Source of the DNA: Myxococcales bacterium
Lineage (GTDB): Bacteria > Myxococcota > Polyangia > Polyangiales > Polyangiaceae
NCBI GenBank assembly: GCA_020430865.1
Contig: JAGQIY010001362.1
Span: 1 to 9,841 of the forward strand
Direction: 5' to 3'
Length of the DNA: 9,841 nucleotides
The notes beneath the pieces are model-generated. The model was not told where the DNA came from, ran no database searches, and saw nothing but the letters and a program-made list of their open reading frames with translations. Shown in pieces: positions 1 to 7,366 of the stretch. The translations under genes were made by a program, and so were the position numbers. How positions within the stretch are numbered: the first letter of the stretch is position 1; each line of letters starts with the position of its first letter.

Positions 1-12
1 CGGTCTCCGTCG

Positions 13-3000
13 TCATTCCTTCACCGCCGTCTTCGTCGCGCCACCGTGCTGCGTCGCTCGCGGCCGGCAGCGGACCTTGATCGCGCCCTTGCTGAACGCC
101 TCGTCGGTCGCCTTGCTCGACCACACGAAGGCCTCGCCCGGGCGCAGGTGGGCCATCTTCTCGGGCGTCAGGCCGCCGAGCGCCGCGTTGGCCTTCTGGA
201 TGTGCTTGAGCCACGCGGGCGAGTTGAACTTGTGGAGGATGATCTGGCTGGAGAGCTCGATCAGCTGCACGGGCACCGAGGGCGGGTCCTGGCTCGCCAC
301 CATGATGCTCGTGCCCTTGTGCCGCATCTCGCGGACGACCTCGACGAGCCCGGCGACGAGGTCGGGGCTCTCGATGTACTTGTGGGCCTCGTCGAACACG
401 ACGAGCTTGTTGAACTTGCGGCCCTCGTAGGTGACCTCGGCGAAGAGCTGAAGGAGGACCACGAAGAGGCCGAGGGCCTGGTCCTTCTCCATGAACTCGT
501 CGCGCAGGTCGACGATCACCAAGCGGCCCGGTCGGATCACCTCGCCGAGATTCGTCTCGTCATCGATGAACTCCTCCGCCAGCTCGAGGCGCCCTCGTGC
601 GAGCTCCTTGATGTGGTCGGGCATGCGCGACGCATCGATGCCCTGCTGGAGGCCCGCGAGGGTCAAGTCGTCCCGCAGCTGCTTCATGATGCGGTTGAGC
701 TGGCGGATGTACGTGGCCTGGTTCCCCACGGCCCCCATGAGGAAGCGCCAGTGGCTGGCCTGCAGCTCCGCGGCGGCGAACTTCAGCGGTCGGACCTCGA
801 TGCCGGGGTACTCGTCTCGGCGCTCGTCCAGCTTGTCGGCGGGCACGAGCAGCAGGACATCTTCGAGCGCCCGTGGCTCCGCTCCGTAGCGCTCGCGGAG
901 CGCGGCGACCTGCGCCTCGTCGCTGTTCGGAGCCACCATAGAGGTGAACTCCGGCGCGTAGTCCATGGTCGGGCTGTAGTGGAAGATGACCGTCGCGAGG
1001 GGCTGCGGAAGGCGGTTGATGCCCTCGATCGGCAGCGAGGCCATCTCGGCGACGGTGCCCAAGGTGTAGCTCTTGCCACCGCCTTGCACGCCGAAGAGGC
1101 TGATCGTGTGGGTGTGGTTGAGGTCGAGCGCGATGGTGCGTCCCGAGACCTCTCCGAGGATGCCGTACTGCGGCGACTCGCCGGTCACGCCGAGCATGAT
1201 GTCGTAGGGCGGACCGTCGCCGCCCTCCGCCGGCCCCGGGGCCGGCACCTCGTCGTTTGGCGAGTGATGAGCGGCCTCTGCCGGTCGTGACTCTGCGCCG
1301 GTCGCGTTTGGGCTTTCAGGCGGGGGCACAGGGCTGTCGGCGGGCTCGACCGGGGTCGGGTCGGCAGTGGCCTCGTTGGGCGCCACAGGGGCCACGACGG
1401 CCGCCTCAGGCGGCGGCTCGGCCTTGGGCGGCTCGGCCTTCTCGGGTTCGGGTCGAGCCTCGCTCACGCGACCGGACATCGACGAGCCGGGAGCGGGCGT
1501 TTCCGCAGCGTCACGGTAGGGCTGTGCGGACCGCGACACCGCGGTCTGATCGCGCCCGCGCGAGGTGACCAGCTCCTCCCACGACACGGTGCGCTCGCGG
1601 CTTCCGCCGAGGAACGCTGCTGCCTCAAGGGCCGGAATGCTGGGTGCGCGACGACGACGGCGAACGAGCTCGGCCTCACTGCGCTCGGCGGCCGGAGCCT
1701 CGGGCTCGAGGGCCTCGACGCTGGCGGCCTTCTCCTCGGGCGTCGGAGCGGCCGCGTCGACGAGCTCGCGGATGAGGCTCGCGCCGACGCGGTGGAACTC
1801 GATGCCATGCTCGTGCTCGACCTCGCTGCCGTCCTTCTCGAAGTCGAAGACGAGAGCGCTTCGGGTGAACACGAGGCGGTAGCCGTCCTCGAGTGAGCGC
1901 AGCAGGAACCGAGCCTCCTCGGCCGCTCGCTCATCCATGATTCCGTAGCGCACGCCTCGGTCGAGGTAGAACTCGAGCAGTGCGACGAGCTCGCGCGTCT
2001 TCACGAGCCGGTCCGCCCGGTCCGTCGGCGCGCGATGCGGATCGAAGTGCGTCGACAGGACCTCCTGACTCTGCGCGACCTGAGCCGCGATGCGGTCCTT
2101 CAGAGCGGCGTAGGCTGCGAGGTCTCCGACGGCCGTGTAGCACTTCACCTCGACCAGGCGGCACGTGATGGTCCGCTCGGCGGCGTTGAGGTCGAAGAGG
2201 CCGAGGTCGGTTCGCTTGAAGCTGACGTCGTTTCCGAGCTCGTCAGCGACCTGCTTCAGTGCTCGATAGAGCTCGAGGTGAGCATCGAGCGGCACTGCGA
2301 TCTGGCTCAGGAAGGCGCCCTGGTGCTCGAGGTACATGCGCGACAGCGCGAGCCCGAGTGCCTCGGCGCGCTGCGAGGGCGCGGAGATGAGCTTCAGCGC
2401 GAGCCTCCCCGAAAGGGAACGCAGCTGGTCGAGCACCGCGACGGCGTGGCGGCCGTCGGCCGGGAGGCCGTAATCCTCGAGAACCGGCATGAGCATCGCC
2501 TCGAGCTCAGCGACGGAGCGCGAGGTGATCGTCAGGCGATGGCCGAGCGAGGCCCCGACATCCGGCGAGTGGTCGATCAGGTAGTCCGGTCGGTCGCGCC
2601 TGCCGCCGTGGTCGAAGAACTCGATGCCCATGTTGCGGTCGAGCGTGATCACCCAGTCGCTCACCTCGTGCACCTGGTGCAGCAGGGCGCGCTCGGTCGC
2701 GTCGAGTGCGAGTCCGATGACTGGGCGCATGCCGATGCCAGCTTGACCGGTGGCCACCGCCGAGGTCGCACTGGACAAGATCGCAGGCAGCGTCGACAGC
2801 AGGTCGGTCAGTTCCTCGCAGCCGAGGAGCGGCAAGGCGACGCCGTGCCGCGGAGTGCGTCGCCAAGCGATGGTGGCGTCGTCCTCCTGGTAGTCGACGT
2901 GGTAGTCCTGCAACAGCCCGTGGACCGGAGCCGCGGACTCACGCACGGAGGCGGTGGTGGCACCGACCTCCTCTGCGGGGAACAGGTCGAACAAGAACGT

Positions 3001-5682
3001 GAGGTGGGCCGCGAAGCGTTCGGGGTTGGCGCGGAAGTCCGAAGTACTGCGCACCCCGAGAGCGAGCTTCGGATGGAGGTGGTCGCCACCAGGCGTGGCG
3101 AACGCATCGGCCTCACGACCGCTCTGGCTGCCCGAGGGGGAGAGGAGCTCGGCCAAGCCTTCGCCCACGCCAGGTGCATCCGCATCGGGGACGAAGAGAC
3201 GCACGTCGTAGCGAATGTCCTCGAACACGGGCTGGCGCTGAAGGCCGAGCAACATGTCGGCGAGCACGCCGGCGCGTCCGGGGTTGAACGCGTTGATGAC
3301 CAGCGTGGTGATGTAGGGGTGCTGAACCAGGTACCGCTGCACGCGGGCCGCGAGGGCTTCGCCATCGATTGCGGCGCCGCCGATGGCCGGCTCGGGCAGA
3401 CCGAATGCAGTACACACCTCGCCGAGCAGCCCACGTGGATCAGGCTCGTGCGCCGGCGCGTAGAGCGTCCAGTGGGGAGACAGGTTGTCGATCGGCGTCA
3501 TGAGGCGCCCGCTGACCGACTGGCCGCCGGGCGTGGCGAGCACGGGCGGATGGCCCACCGGAGCCAGCTGCTTCAGGAGCGCATCGCGCGTCGCGACCAC
3601 GAACTCGGCTGGGCCCTTGCGCGCCGCCTCGAGCCACTGCGTTCCGGTCTCTGCCCACGCTGCGAACCAGAGCACGCGGAGTGGATGCGTCGGAGCTACG
3701 AGGGCTGCTTCGCGACGGCGCCCGCGGTGGTCGATCACGGCCACGGTGACCGTGTCCAAGGTGAGCATCCGCCAGAGGTCGCTCAGCGCCGCCTTGCCCT
3801 CGGGGCTCTCGCTCGCCTCGGCGCGCTGTAGGAGCGCCGCGATCAAGGCCTGGTAGGCATCGGCATAGGCCACGGCCAAGGGGCGAAGCGCCTGCAAGTC
3901 GGCAGCCTGCGTCACGAGCTCGCTCGCGCCGGAGCGGACTGCATCGAACCAGGCCGTGCGGGTCTCCAGGAAGTCGCGGCACTCATCGGTCGCCGGCCAG
4001 CGCGCTTCCTCCACCGTCGGCTTGTCGGGCTGTCCCATCCGCACGGCGATGCGCCAAGCCACCGGGCCGGTCGGCGCGGCGAGGATCGATTGCTCGAGGC
4101 CCTTCAGCGCCCGTGACACGGGAACATGCACCGTCCCGTCACGGCCGAACTGAACCTCGAGCATCTCCGAGCCTGCGCCTTGGCCGCGGCGGCGCTCGGC
4201 CCAGGCGACACTCTGAGGCGCGATCGTCGTGGGGTCGCGGCCATCGACGACGGCGCTGAACTGCAGCCGAAGCCGTGCGTGTTCGAGGCTCTCGTCGTTC
4301 TGCACCGCGCGCTGCGGAGGGGGAGGCGGCTCGTCCACCTCCGTGACCACGTAGAAGAGATCACTCTCGTTCGGCCGCGGAACCGTCGCGTCGGCATCGT
4401 CGACGGCCCACGGGAGCGGGTGGCCGGCATCGTCGACCAGGGGAATGAGCTCGCCATCTTCGGTCTGCGCCAGCACTCGGACGAAGTGCCAGCCTTCCTC
4501 CCAGTCGACCTTGTGCAGGTTGTTGAGGTCGATGGTCGCCGTGAGCCGAGACGAGGTCCAAGCCTTCTTGCTGCGCACGAGCCCGACCGGACCGGTCTCC
4601 TTGGAGATGACCTGCGCGACGAACTTGGCCAGCCCCTCCACGCGGGAGGGATGAGGATCGACCCGGAACCCCACGTTGAACTTCCGGAGCCCTCCCTTGC
4701 CGACGACGAGGATCTTCTCGTCGGCCTTCAGCTCCTGGAGCTTCGCGTCGGACGGCTCGTCGCCAACGGTCGGAAGCTCCGCGACGACGTCGCCGATGAA
4801 CACGTGGCCCTGCTCGTCGGTGTTCTCTTCGAACTCCCACCGATGGAAGGCGAACTTCCAGCAGGCCCGGTCCAGGACGATTCGGCGCGTCCACTCGCGC
4901 GGGTCCTCGACGCCGGCGTCCGTGAGGAACTCGCCCAGCTGCGCCTGGAACGCGCCCTTCTTCAGTCCCAGCTCGAGCACGCGCCCCCGCTCCGAGCGAG
5001 CCGACCACGTCAGCGTGCGCACGGCGTCGCGATTGCGGGCGATGCGAGCGGGCGCCTTCGTCGGGTCGCTCAGCAGCTCGAAGTCGGGGACGAGTGCGAG
5101 CTCGAACAGGCCGGCCCCCACGGCCTCGGGGTCTCCGTCGTTCAGCTTCGCGCTCAGCAGGAAGCGCACGACCGACAACGGATCGGCGAAGGGCCACGCG
5201 GTCTCCCCCTCGAGCCTGCGCAGACTCTCGGCGACGGCGCCGCGGATCGCCGCCGGCAGCTCGCTGATCAGGCGCGCGCGGAGCCGGGCGTAGACATCGC
5301 CCACCGGGACGTCCTCGAAGGTCGCGATACCGAAGCTGTCTTCCGCCGCGGCGCGGAGGTCGTTCGGGATGAACACGAGGAGCGGTGCCCGCAGCGCGCC
5401 ATCCGGGAGGGGATTGCGCAGCTCGACGAGCTTCGTCGAGGTGACCGTCAGCGTCGGCGGGGTGGTGCTGTGCCCGTTGCCGAGAATGACGACCTGGGAC
5501 TCGGGCACCTCAGCGCGGAGCCGTCCGCACAACCGCACCATCAGGTCGCGGTCGAGATCGGTGAGGCGCATGCAGTGACCGCGACCACGTGAGCGGAGCA
5601 GGTCTGCGAGTCGGGGGAAGAGCTCGGCTTCGAGCTCCGCCGCCAGGTCGTGAGGCTGGATTGTGCGAAGTCCCTGGCTCAT
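13..5682 (-). CDS. mad8: Giant HerA/FtsK-type ATPase with candidate PD-(D/E)XK motif, MADS MAD8-like / DptH-like
   Basis: 1889 residues, complete. The ATG at 5682 overlaps the preceding stop as ATGA; the only upstream purine tract is GGGGGAA four bases away, so expression probably depends on translational coupling. Order of parts: N-terminal region with VELRNP (86-91), LLVFIPNDL and AAEDSFG (about 102-117); a PPPPP break at 452-456; a middle region with HPLR (666-669) and ITLDRNMGIEFFD (about 1012-1024); a candidate nuclease core with Asp1159 and Glu1178-Val-Lys1180; a Pro/Ala/Glu-rich linker (about 1310-1490) with five arginines at 1341-1345; and a C-terminal RecA-like ATPase (about 1493-1889) with Walker A GVQGGGKS (1531-1538), Walker B VVFDEAH (1761-1767) and SQD (1797-1799) as likely sensor. 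HerA/FtsK-type motors move along double-stranded DNA. Size and order match MAD8 of the methylation-associated defense system and the DptH class. Inferred role: motor and probably the DNA-cutting subunit of the restriction complex. The ATPase is certain; the nuclease is a motif-level proposal. Confidence 0.85.
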   Translation of the reverse strand: MSQGLRTIQPHDLAAELEAELFPRLADLLRSRGRGHCMRLTDLDRDLMVRLCGRLRAEVPESQVVILGNGHSTTPPTLTVTSTKLVELRNPLPDGALRAPLLVFIPNDLRAAAEDSFGIATFEDVPVGDVYARLRARLISELPAAIRGAVAESLRRLEGETAWPFADPLSVVRFLLSAKLNDGDPEAVGAGLFELALVPDFELLSDPTKAPARIARNRDAVRTLTWSARSERGRVLELGLKKGAFQAQLGEFLTDAGVEDPREWTRRIVLDRACWKFAFHRWEFEENTDEQGHVFIGDVVAELPTVGDEPSDAKLQELKADEKILVVGKGGLRKFNVGFRVDPHPSRVEGLAKFVAQVISKETGPVGLVRSKKAWTSSRLTATIDLNNLHKVDWEEGWHFVRVLAQTEDGELIPLVDDAGHPLPWAVDDADATVPRPNESDLFYVVTEVDEPPPPPQRAVQNDESLEHARLRLQFSAVVDGRDPTTIAPQSVAWAERRRGQGAGSEMLEVQFGRDGTVHVPVSRALKGLEQSILAAPTGPVAWRIAVRMGQPDKPTVEEARWPATDECRDFLETRTAWFDAVRSGASELVTQAADLQALRPLAVAYADAYQALIAALLQRAEASESPEGKAALSDLWRMLTLDTVTVAVIDHRGRRREAALVAPTHPLRVLWFAAWAETGTQWLEAARKGPAEFVVATRDALLKQLAPVGHPPVLATPGGQSVSGRLMTPIDNLSPHWTLYAPAHEPDPRGLLGEVCTAFGLPEPAIGGAAIDGEALAARVQRYLVQHPYITTLVINAFNPGRAGVLADMLLGLQRQPVFEDIRYDVRLFVPDADAPGVGEGLAELLSPSGSQSGREADAFATPGGDHLHPKLALGVRSTSDFRANPERFAAHLTFLFDLFPAEEVGATTASVRESAAPVHGLLQDYHVDYQEDDATIAWRRTPRHGVALPLLGCEELTDLLSTLPAILSSATSAVATGQAGIGMRPVIGLALDATERALLHQVHEVSDWVITLDRNMGIEFFDHGGRRDRPDYLIDHSPDVGASLGHRLTITSRSVAELEAMLMPVLEDYGLPADGRHAVAVLDQLRSLSGRLALKLISAPSQRAEALGLALSRMYLEHQGAFLSQIAVPLDAHLELYRALKQVADELGNDVSFKRTDLGLFDLNAAERTITCRLVEVKCYTAVGDLAAYAALKDRIAAQVAQSQEVLSTHFDPHRAPTDRADRLVKTRELVALLEFYLDRGVRYGIMDERAAEEARFLLRSLEDGYRLVFTRSALVFDFEKDGSEVEHEHGIEFHRVGASLIRELVDAAAPTPEEKAASVEALEPEAPAAERSEAELVRRRRRAPSIPALEAAAFLGGSRERTVSWEELVTSRGRDQTAVSRSAQPYRDAAETPAPGSSMSGRVSEARPEPEKAEPPKAEPPPEAAVVAPVAPNEATADPTPVEPADSPVPPPESPNATGAESRPAEAAHHSPNDEVPAPGPAEGGDGPPYDIMLGVTGESPQYGILGEVSGRTIALDLNHTHTISLFGVQGGGKSYTLGTVAEMASLPIEGINRLPQPLATVIFHYSPTMDYAPEFTSMVAPNSDEAQVAALRERYGAEPRALEDVLLLVPADKLDERRDEYPGIEVRPLKFAAAELQASHWRFLMGAVGNQATYIRQLNRIMKQLRDDLTLAGLQQGIDASRMPDHIKELARGRLELAEEFIDDETNLGEVIRPGRLVIVDLRDEFMEKDQALGLFVVLLQLFAEVTYEGRKFNKLVVFDEAHKYIESPDLVAGLVEVVREMRHKGTSIMVASQDPPSVPVQLIELSSQIILHKFNSPAWLKHIQKANAALGGLTPEKMAHLRPGEAFVWSSKATDEAFSKGAIKVRCRPRATQHGGATKTAVKE
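1213..1755 (-). other. Segment encoding the disordered Pro/Ala/Glu-rich linker of mad8
   Basis: This part of the mad8 reading frame encodes about 180 residues (roughly 1310-1490) dominated by Pro, Ala, Glu and Ser, with a run of five arginines at 1341-1345 and a possible short helix just after it (PSIPALEAAAFLGG). It separates the nuclease-like middle from the C-terminal ATPase and is expected to be largely disordered. It probably acts as a flexible tether between motor and nuclease parts; the arginine run could touch DNA. Both roles are inference from composition. Confidence 0.75.
1412..1440 (-). repeat. Two-copy 15-base tandem repeat in the mad8 linker (KAEPP x2)
   Basis: Plus-strand copies ggcggctcggccttg (1412-1426) and ggcggctcggcctt (1427-1440) follow each other directly with a period of 15, which is in frame and encodes KAEPP twice (residues 1415-1424). 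It looks like a recent slippage duplication within a tolerant disordered linker, and copy number may differ between related strains. Confidence 0.85.
5679..5682 (-). other. ATGA stop-start overlap, mad7/mad8
   Basis: The start ATG of the giant ATPase gene (5682-5680) overlaps the stop TGA of the middle gene (5681-5679) by two bases, making the classic four-base ATGA junction. The nearby purine tract GGGGGAA (5693-5687) is a poor Shine-Dalgarno match, so translation of the large protein probably depends on ribosomes arriving from the middle gene. Confidence 0.9.
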
Positions 5683-7364
5683 GGCGTTCCCCCGTTGCCG
5701 CCCGTCGGGGGCTCGATGCGGTAGCGCGGCGTCACCGTCTGCGAGACGTACGCGTCCGAGAGGTCACGGTAGAAGCCCACCTCTCGCAGGCGCGCAGTGA
5801 AGGCAGCCGTGTTCTCGCGCAGCGCGGCCCGGTCCTCGATGCTTGGAGCGCCAAAGCCGTCTCCTCGCGGCAGGCGGTCGATGTGCAGGCCGTAGCGCTC
5901 CCGCAACCAGGTGAGCAGGGCTTCGATGCGCAGCTCGCCCGTGTAGAAGGGGCCGCTCGGGGTGTCCTGCCGGAGCACCGCGATCTGGAGCAGCACCTCG
6001 AGCAGCCGGCTGTCGAGCACGAAGCGCCGCGGAGCGCCCTTCGTCCGCCCCTGGGTGATGAGGGCCCCCGGACGGTTCTTCATCAGCAGCGAGTCGATGC
6101 ACTCGGTGATGTACTGGCGGTGGAACTTCCCGCGAAGCGCCACGAGCATCTCGATGTACGTCTCGAACTCCGACAGCTTGAGATCGAGGACCGCCTTCAG
6201 CTCGGGGTCGAGGTCCGTCTCGGTGTTGCCGGCCGAGTCCTGAACCAGCGCGTAGACGCGGGCGCCGAAGAACTTGGCACGCTCGTCCTTGTGCAGCGGC
6301 TCGAGGAGCTGCAGGACGTCGGCTACGCCGAGCTCCTCGCCCTTGGGGCGATGCAGCTTGCCCGTCTTCACCAGCGACTCGCCGAACTCGTCGAGCTTCT
6401 TGAAGGTGAAGTAGGCCTTCACGAACGAGGGGATGCGACGGTAGTGGACGTCGGCGCTCCGCACAGCGAGCCGGGCCGCTGGCGTCTCGGGCTGACCTGC
6501 CACGTCGACGAAGACGCCGACGCGGTAGGGGCAGTCACCGTGCGGGTTGTCGGCGCTGCGCGGGTCCATCGGGCAGGCGCTCGGCGCACAGATGGGGTCG
6601 GCGCCTCGCCGCTTCACCTGGGCCGGGAGGAGTTTGAACAGGCGCAGGTGGTAGAGCGCGAGGTGGAAGGCGAGGAGCACCTTCAGGTAGTCGACCATCA
6701 CCGAGCGCGGGATGTGCCGCTCGTAGAAGAGCAGGCGCTTGATGTCCTCGGCCAGCAGGTCCGCGGCGCCGATGCACATCGGGGTGAAGCTGTCGCGGCC
6801 GCTGCGAGTGTCGGGTGCGTCCTCCACCTGCTCGGTGAGGCGCAGGAGCGCCTGGGTCTCGACGTCGAGCACGGCGGCGCCATCGGTGCGACCGGTGACT
6901 TTGTCGTGGCCCTGGAAGAAGAACCGGTTGAGCTGCTCGATCGCCGCCTGACCGGCGCCCTTTCGCGCGTGGTACAGCGTCTCGTAGAGGTGCTGCGCAG
7001 CGCCGTAGTCGCGCGAGTGCTTCGGGTTGCGGAAGCGGTAGGTGAACCCGTGCAGCGGACGAGGGGCCGCGACGGCCTGGCCCGACTTCCCCCGGTTCAC
7101 CACGTCCATCAGGTGGGTCTCGACCCAGCGCTCGAGGATCTCACGGTGCTGGGCGAAGCCGGTGAACCACTCCGGGTGCTCCAGGAACTCGTCGACGAAG
7201 GCCTCGACCGAGAGCTCGAACCGGCGCTTGAGCCGACTCGGGAAGCCGTTGTGCGCGAGGCGGGCGAAGAGCGCCGTCAGCACACGGTCCATCTCGAGCT
7301 GCTTGAAGTCGAGGTAGGACACCTTCTTGGTGTTGAACGCGCGGTCCTTGCTCGACAGGCCCAT
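5679..7364 (-). CDS. mad7: MADS protein MAD7-like (DptG-position partner, no known catalytic domain)
   Basis: 561 residues. The frame stays open upstream to 8261, but that part lies inside the kinase-NTPase gene. The ATG at 7364 is chosen because it overlaps the previous stop (TGATG) and has a good ribosome binding site, GGAGGT, six bases upstream. No enzymatic motif is recognised. The protein looks soluble and mostly helical, with no signal peptide or clear membrane segment. Notable are Cys259, Cys264 and Cys278, followed by a hydrophobic strand (VGVFVDV), which together suggest a structural metal site with Cys197 or His275 as a possible fourth ligand. A C-terminal stretch around 478-495 (ALLTWLRERYGLHI) resembles a winged-helix or helical end domain. 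Size and position between a DptF-like NTPase and a giant HerA-type ATPase match MAD7 of the methylation-associated defense system, and by analogy DptG. Likely role: scaffold or DNA-contacting subunit of a restriction complex (inference). The name rests mainly on gene order. Confidence 0.75.
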   Translation of the reverse strand: MGLSSKDRAFNTKKVSYLDFKQLEMDRVLTALFARLAHNGFPSRLKRRFELSVEAFVDEFLEHPEWFTGFAQHREILERWVETHLMDVVNRGKSGQAVAAPRPLHGFTYRFRNPKHSRDYGAAQHLYETLYHARKGAGQAAIEQLNRFFFQGHDKVTGRTDGAAVLDVETQALLRLTEQVEDAPDTRSGRDSFTPMCIGAADLLAEDIKRLLFYERHIPRSVMVDYLKVLLAFHLALYHLRLFKLLPAQVKRRGADPICAPSACPMDPRSADNPHGDCPYRVGVFVDVAGQPETPAARLAVRSADVHYRRIPSFVKAYFTFKKLDEFGESLVKTGKLHRPKGEELGVADVLQLLEPLHKDERAKFFGARVYALVQDSAGNTETDLDPELKAVLDLKLSEFETYIEMLVALRGKFHRQYITECIDSLLMKNRPGALITQGRTKGAPRRFVLDSRLLEVLLQIAVLRQDTPSGPFYTGELRIEALLTWLRERYGLHIDRLPRGDGFGAPSIEDRAALRENTAAFTARLREVGFYRDLSDAYVSQTVTPRYRIEPPTGGNGGTP

Positions 7365-7366
7365 CA
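7362..7366 (-). other. TGATG stop-start overlap, mad6/mad7
   Basis: On the minus strand the stop TGA of the kinase-NTPase gene (7366-7364) shares its last A with the start ATG of the next gene (7364-7362). This arrangement supports termination-reinitiation by the same ribosomes and roughly matched synthesis of the two products, as expected for subunits of one complex. Confidence 0.9.

Noticed and set aside
1229..1246. GC-rich palindrome as a transcription terminator
   Set aside because: It lies inside a coding region far from any gene end and has no following T tract on either strand.
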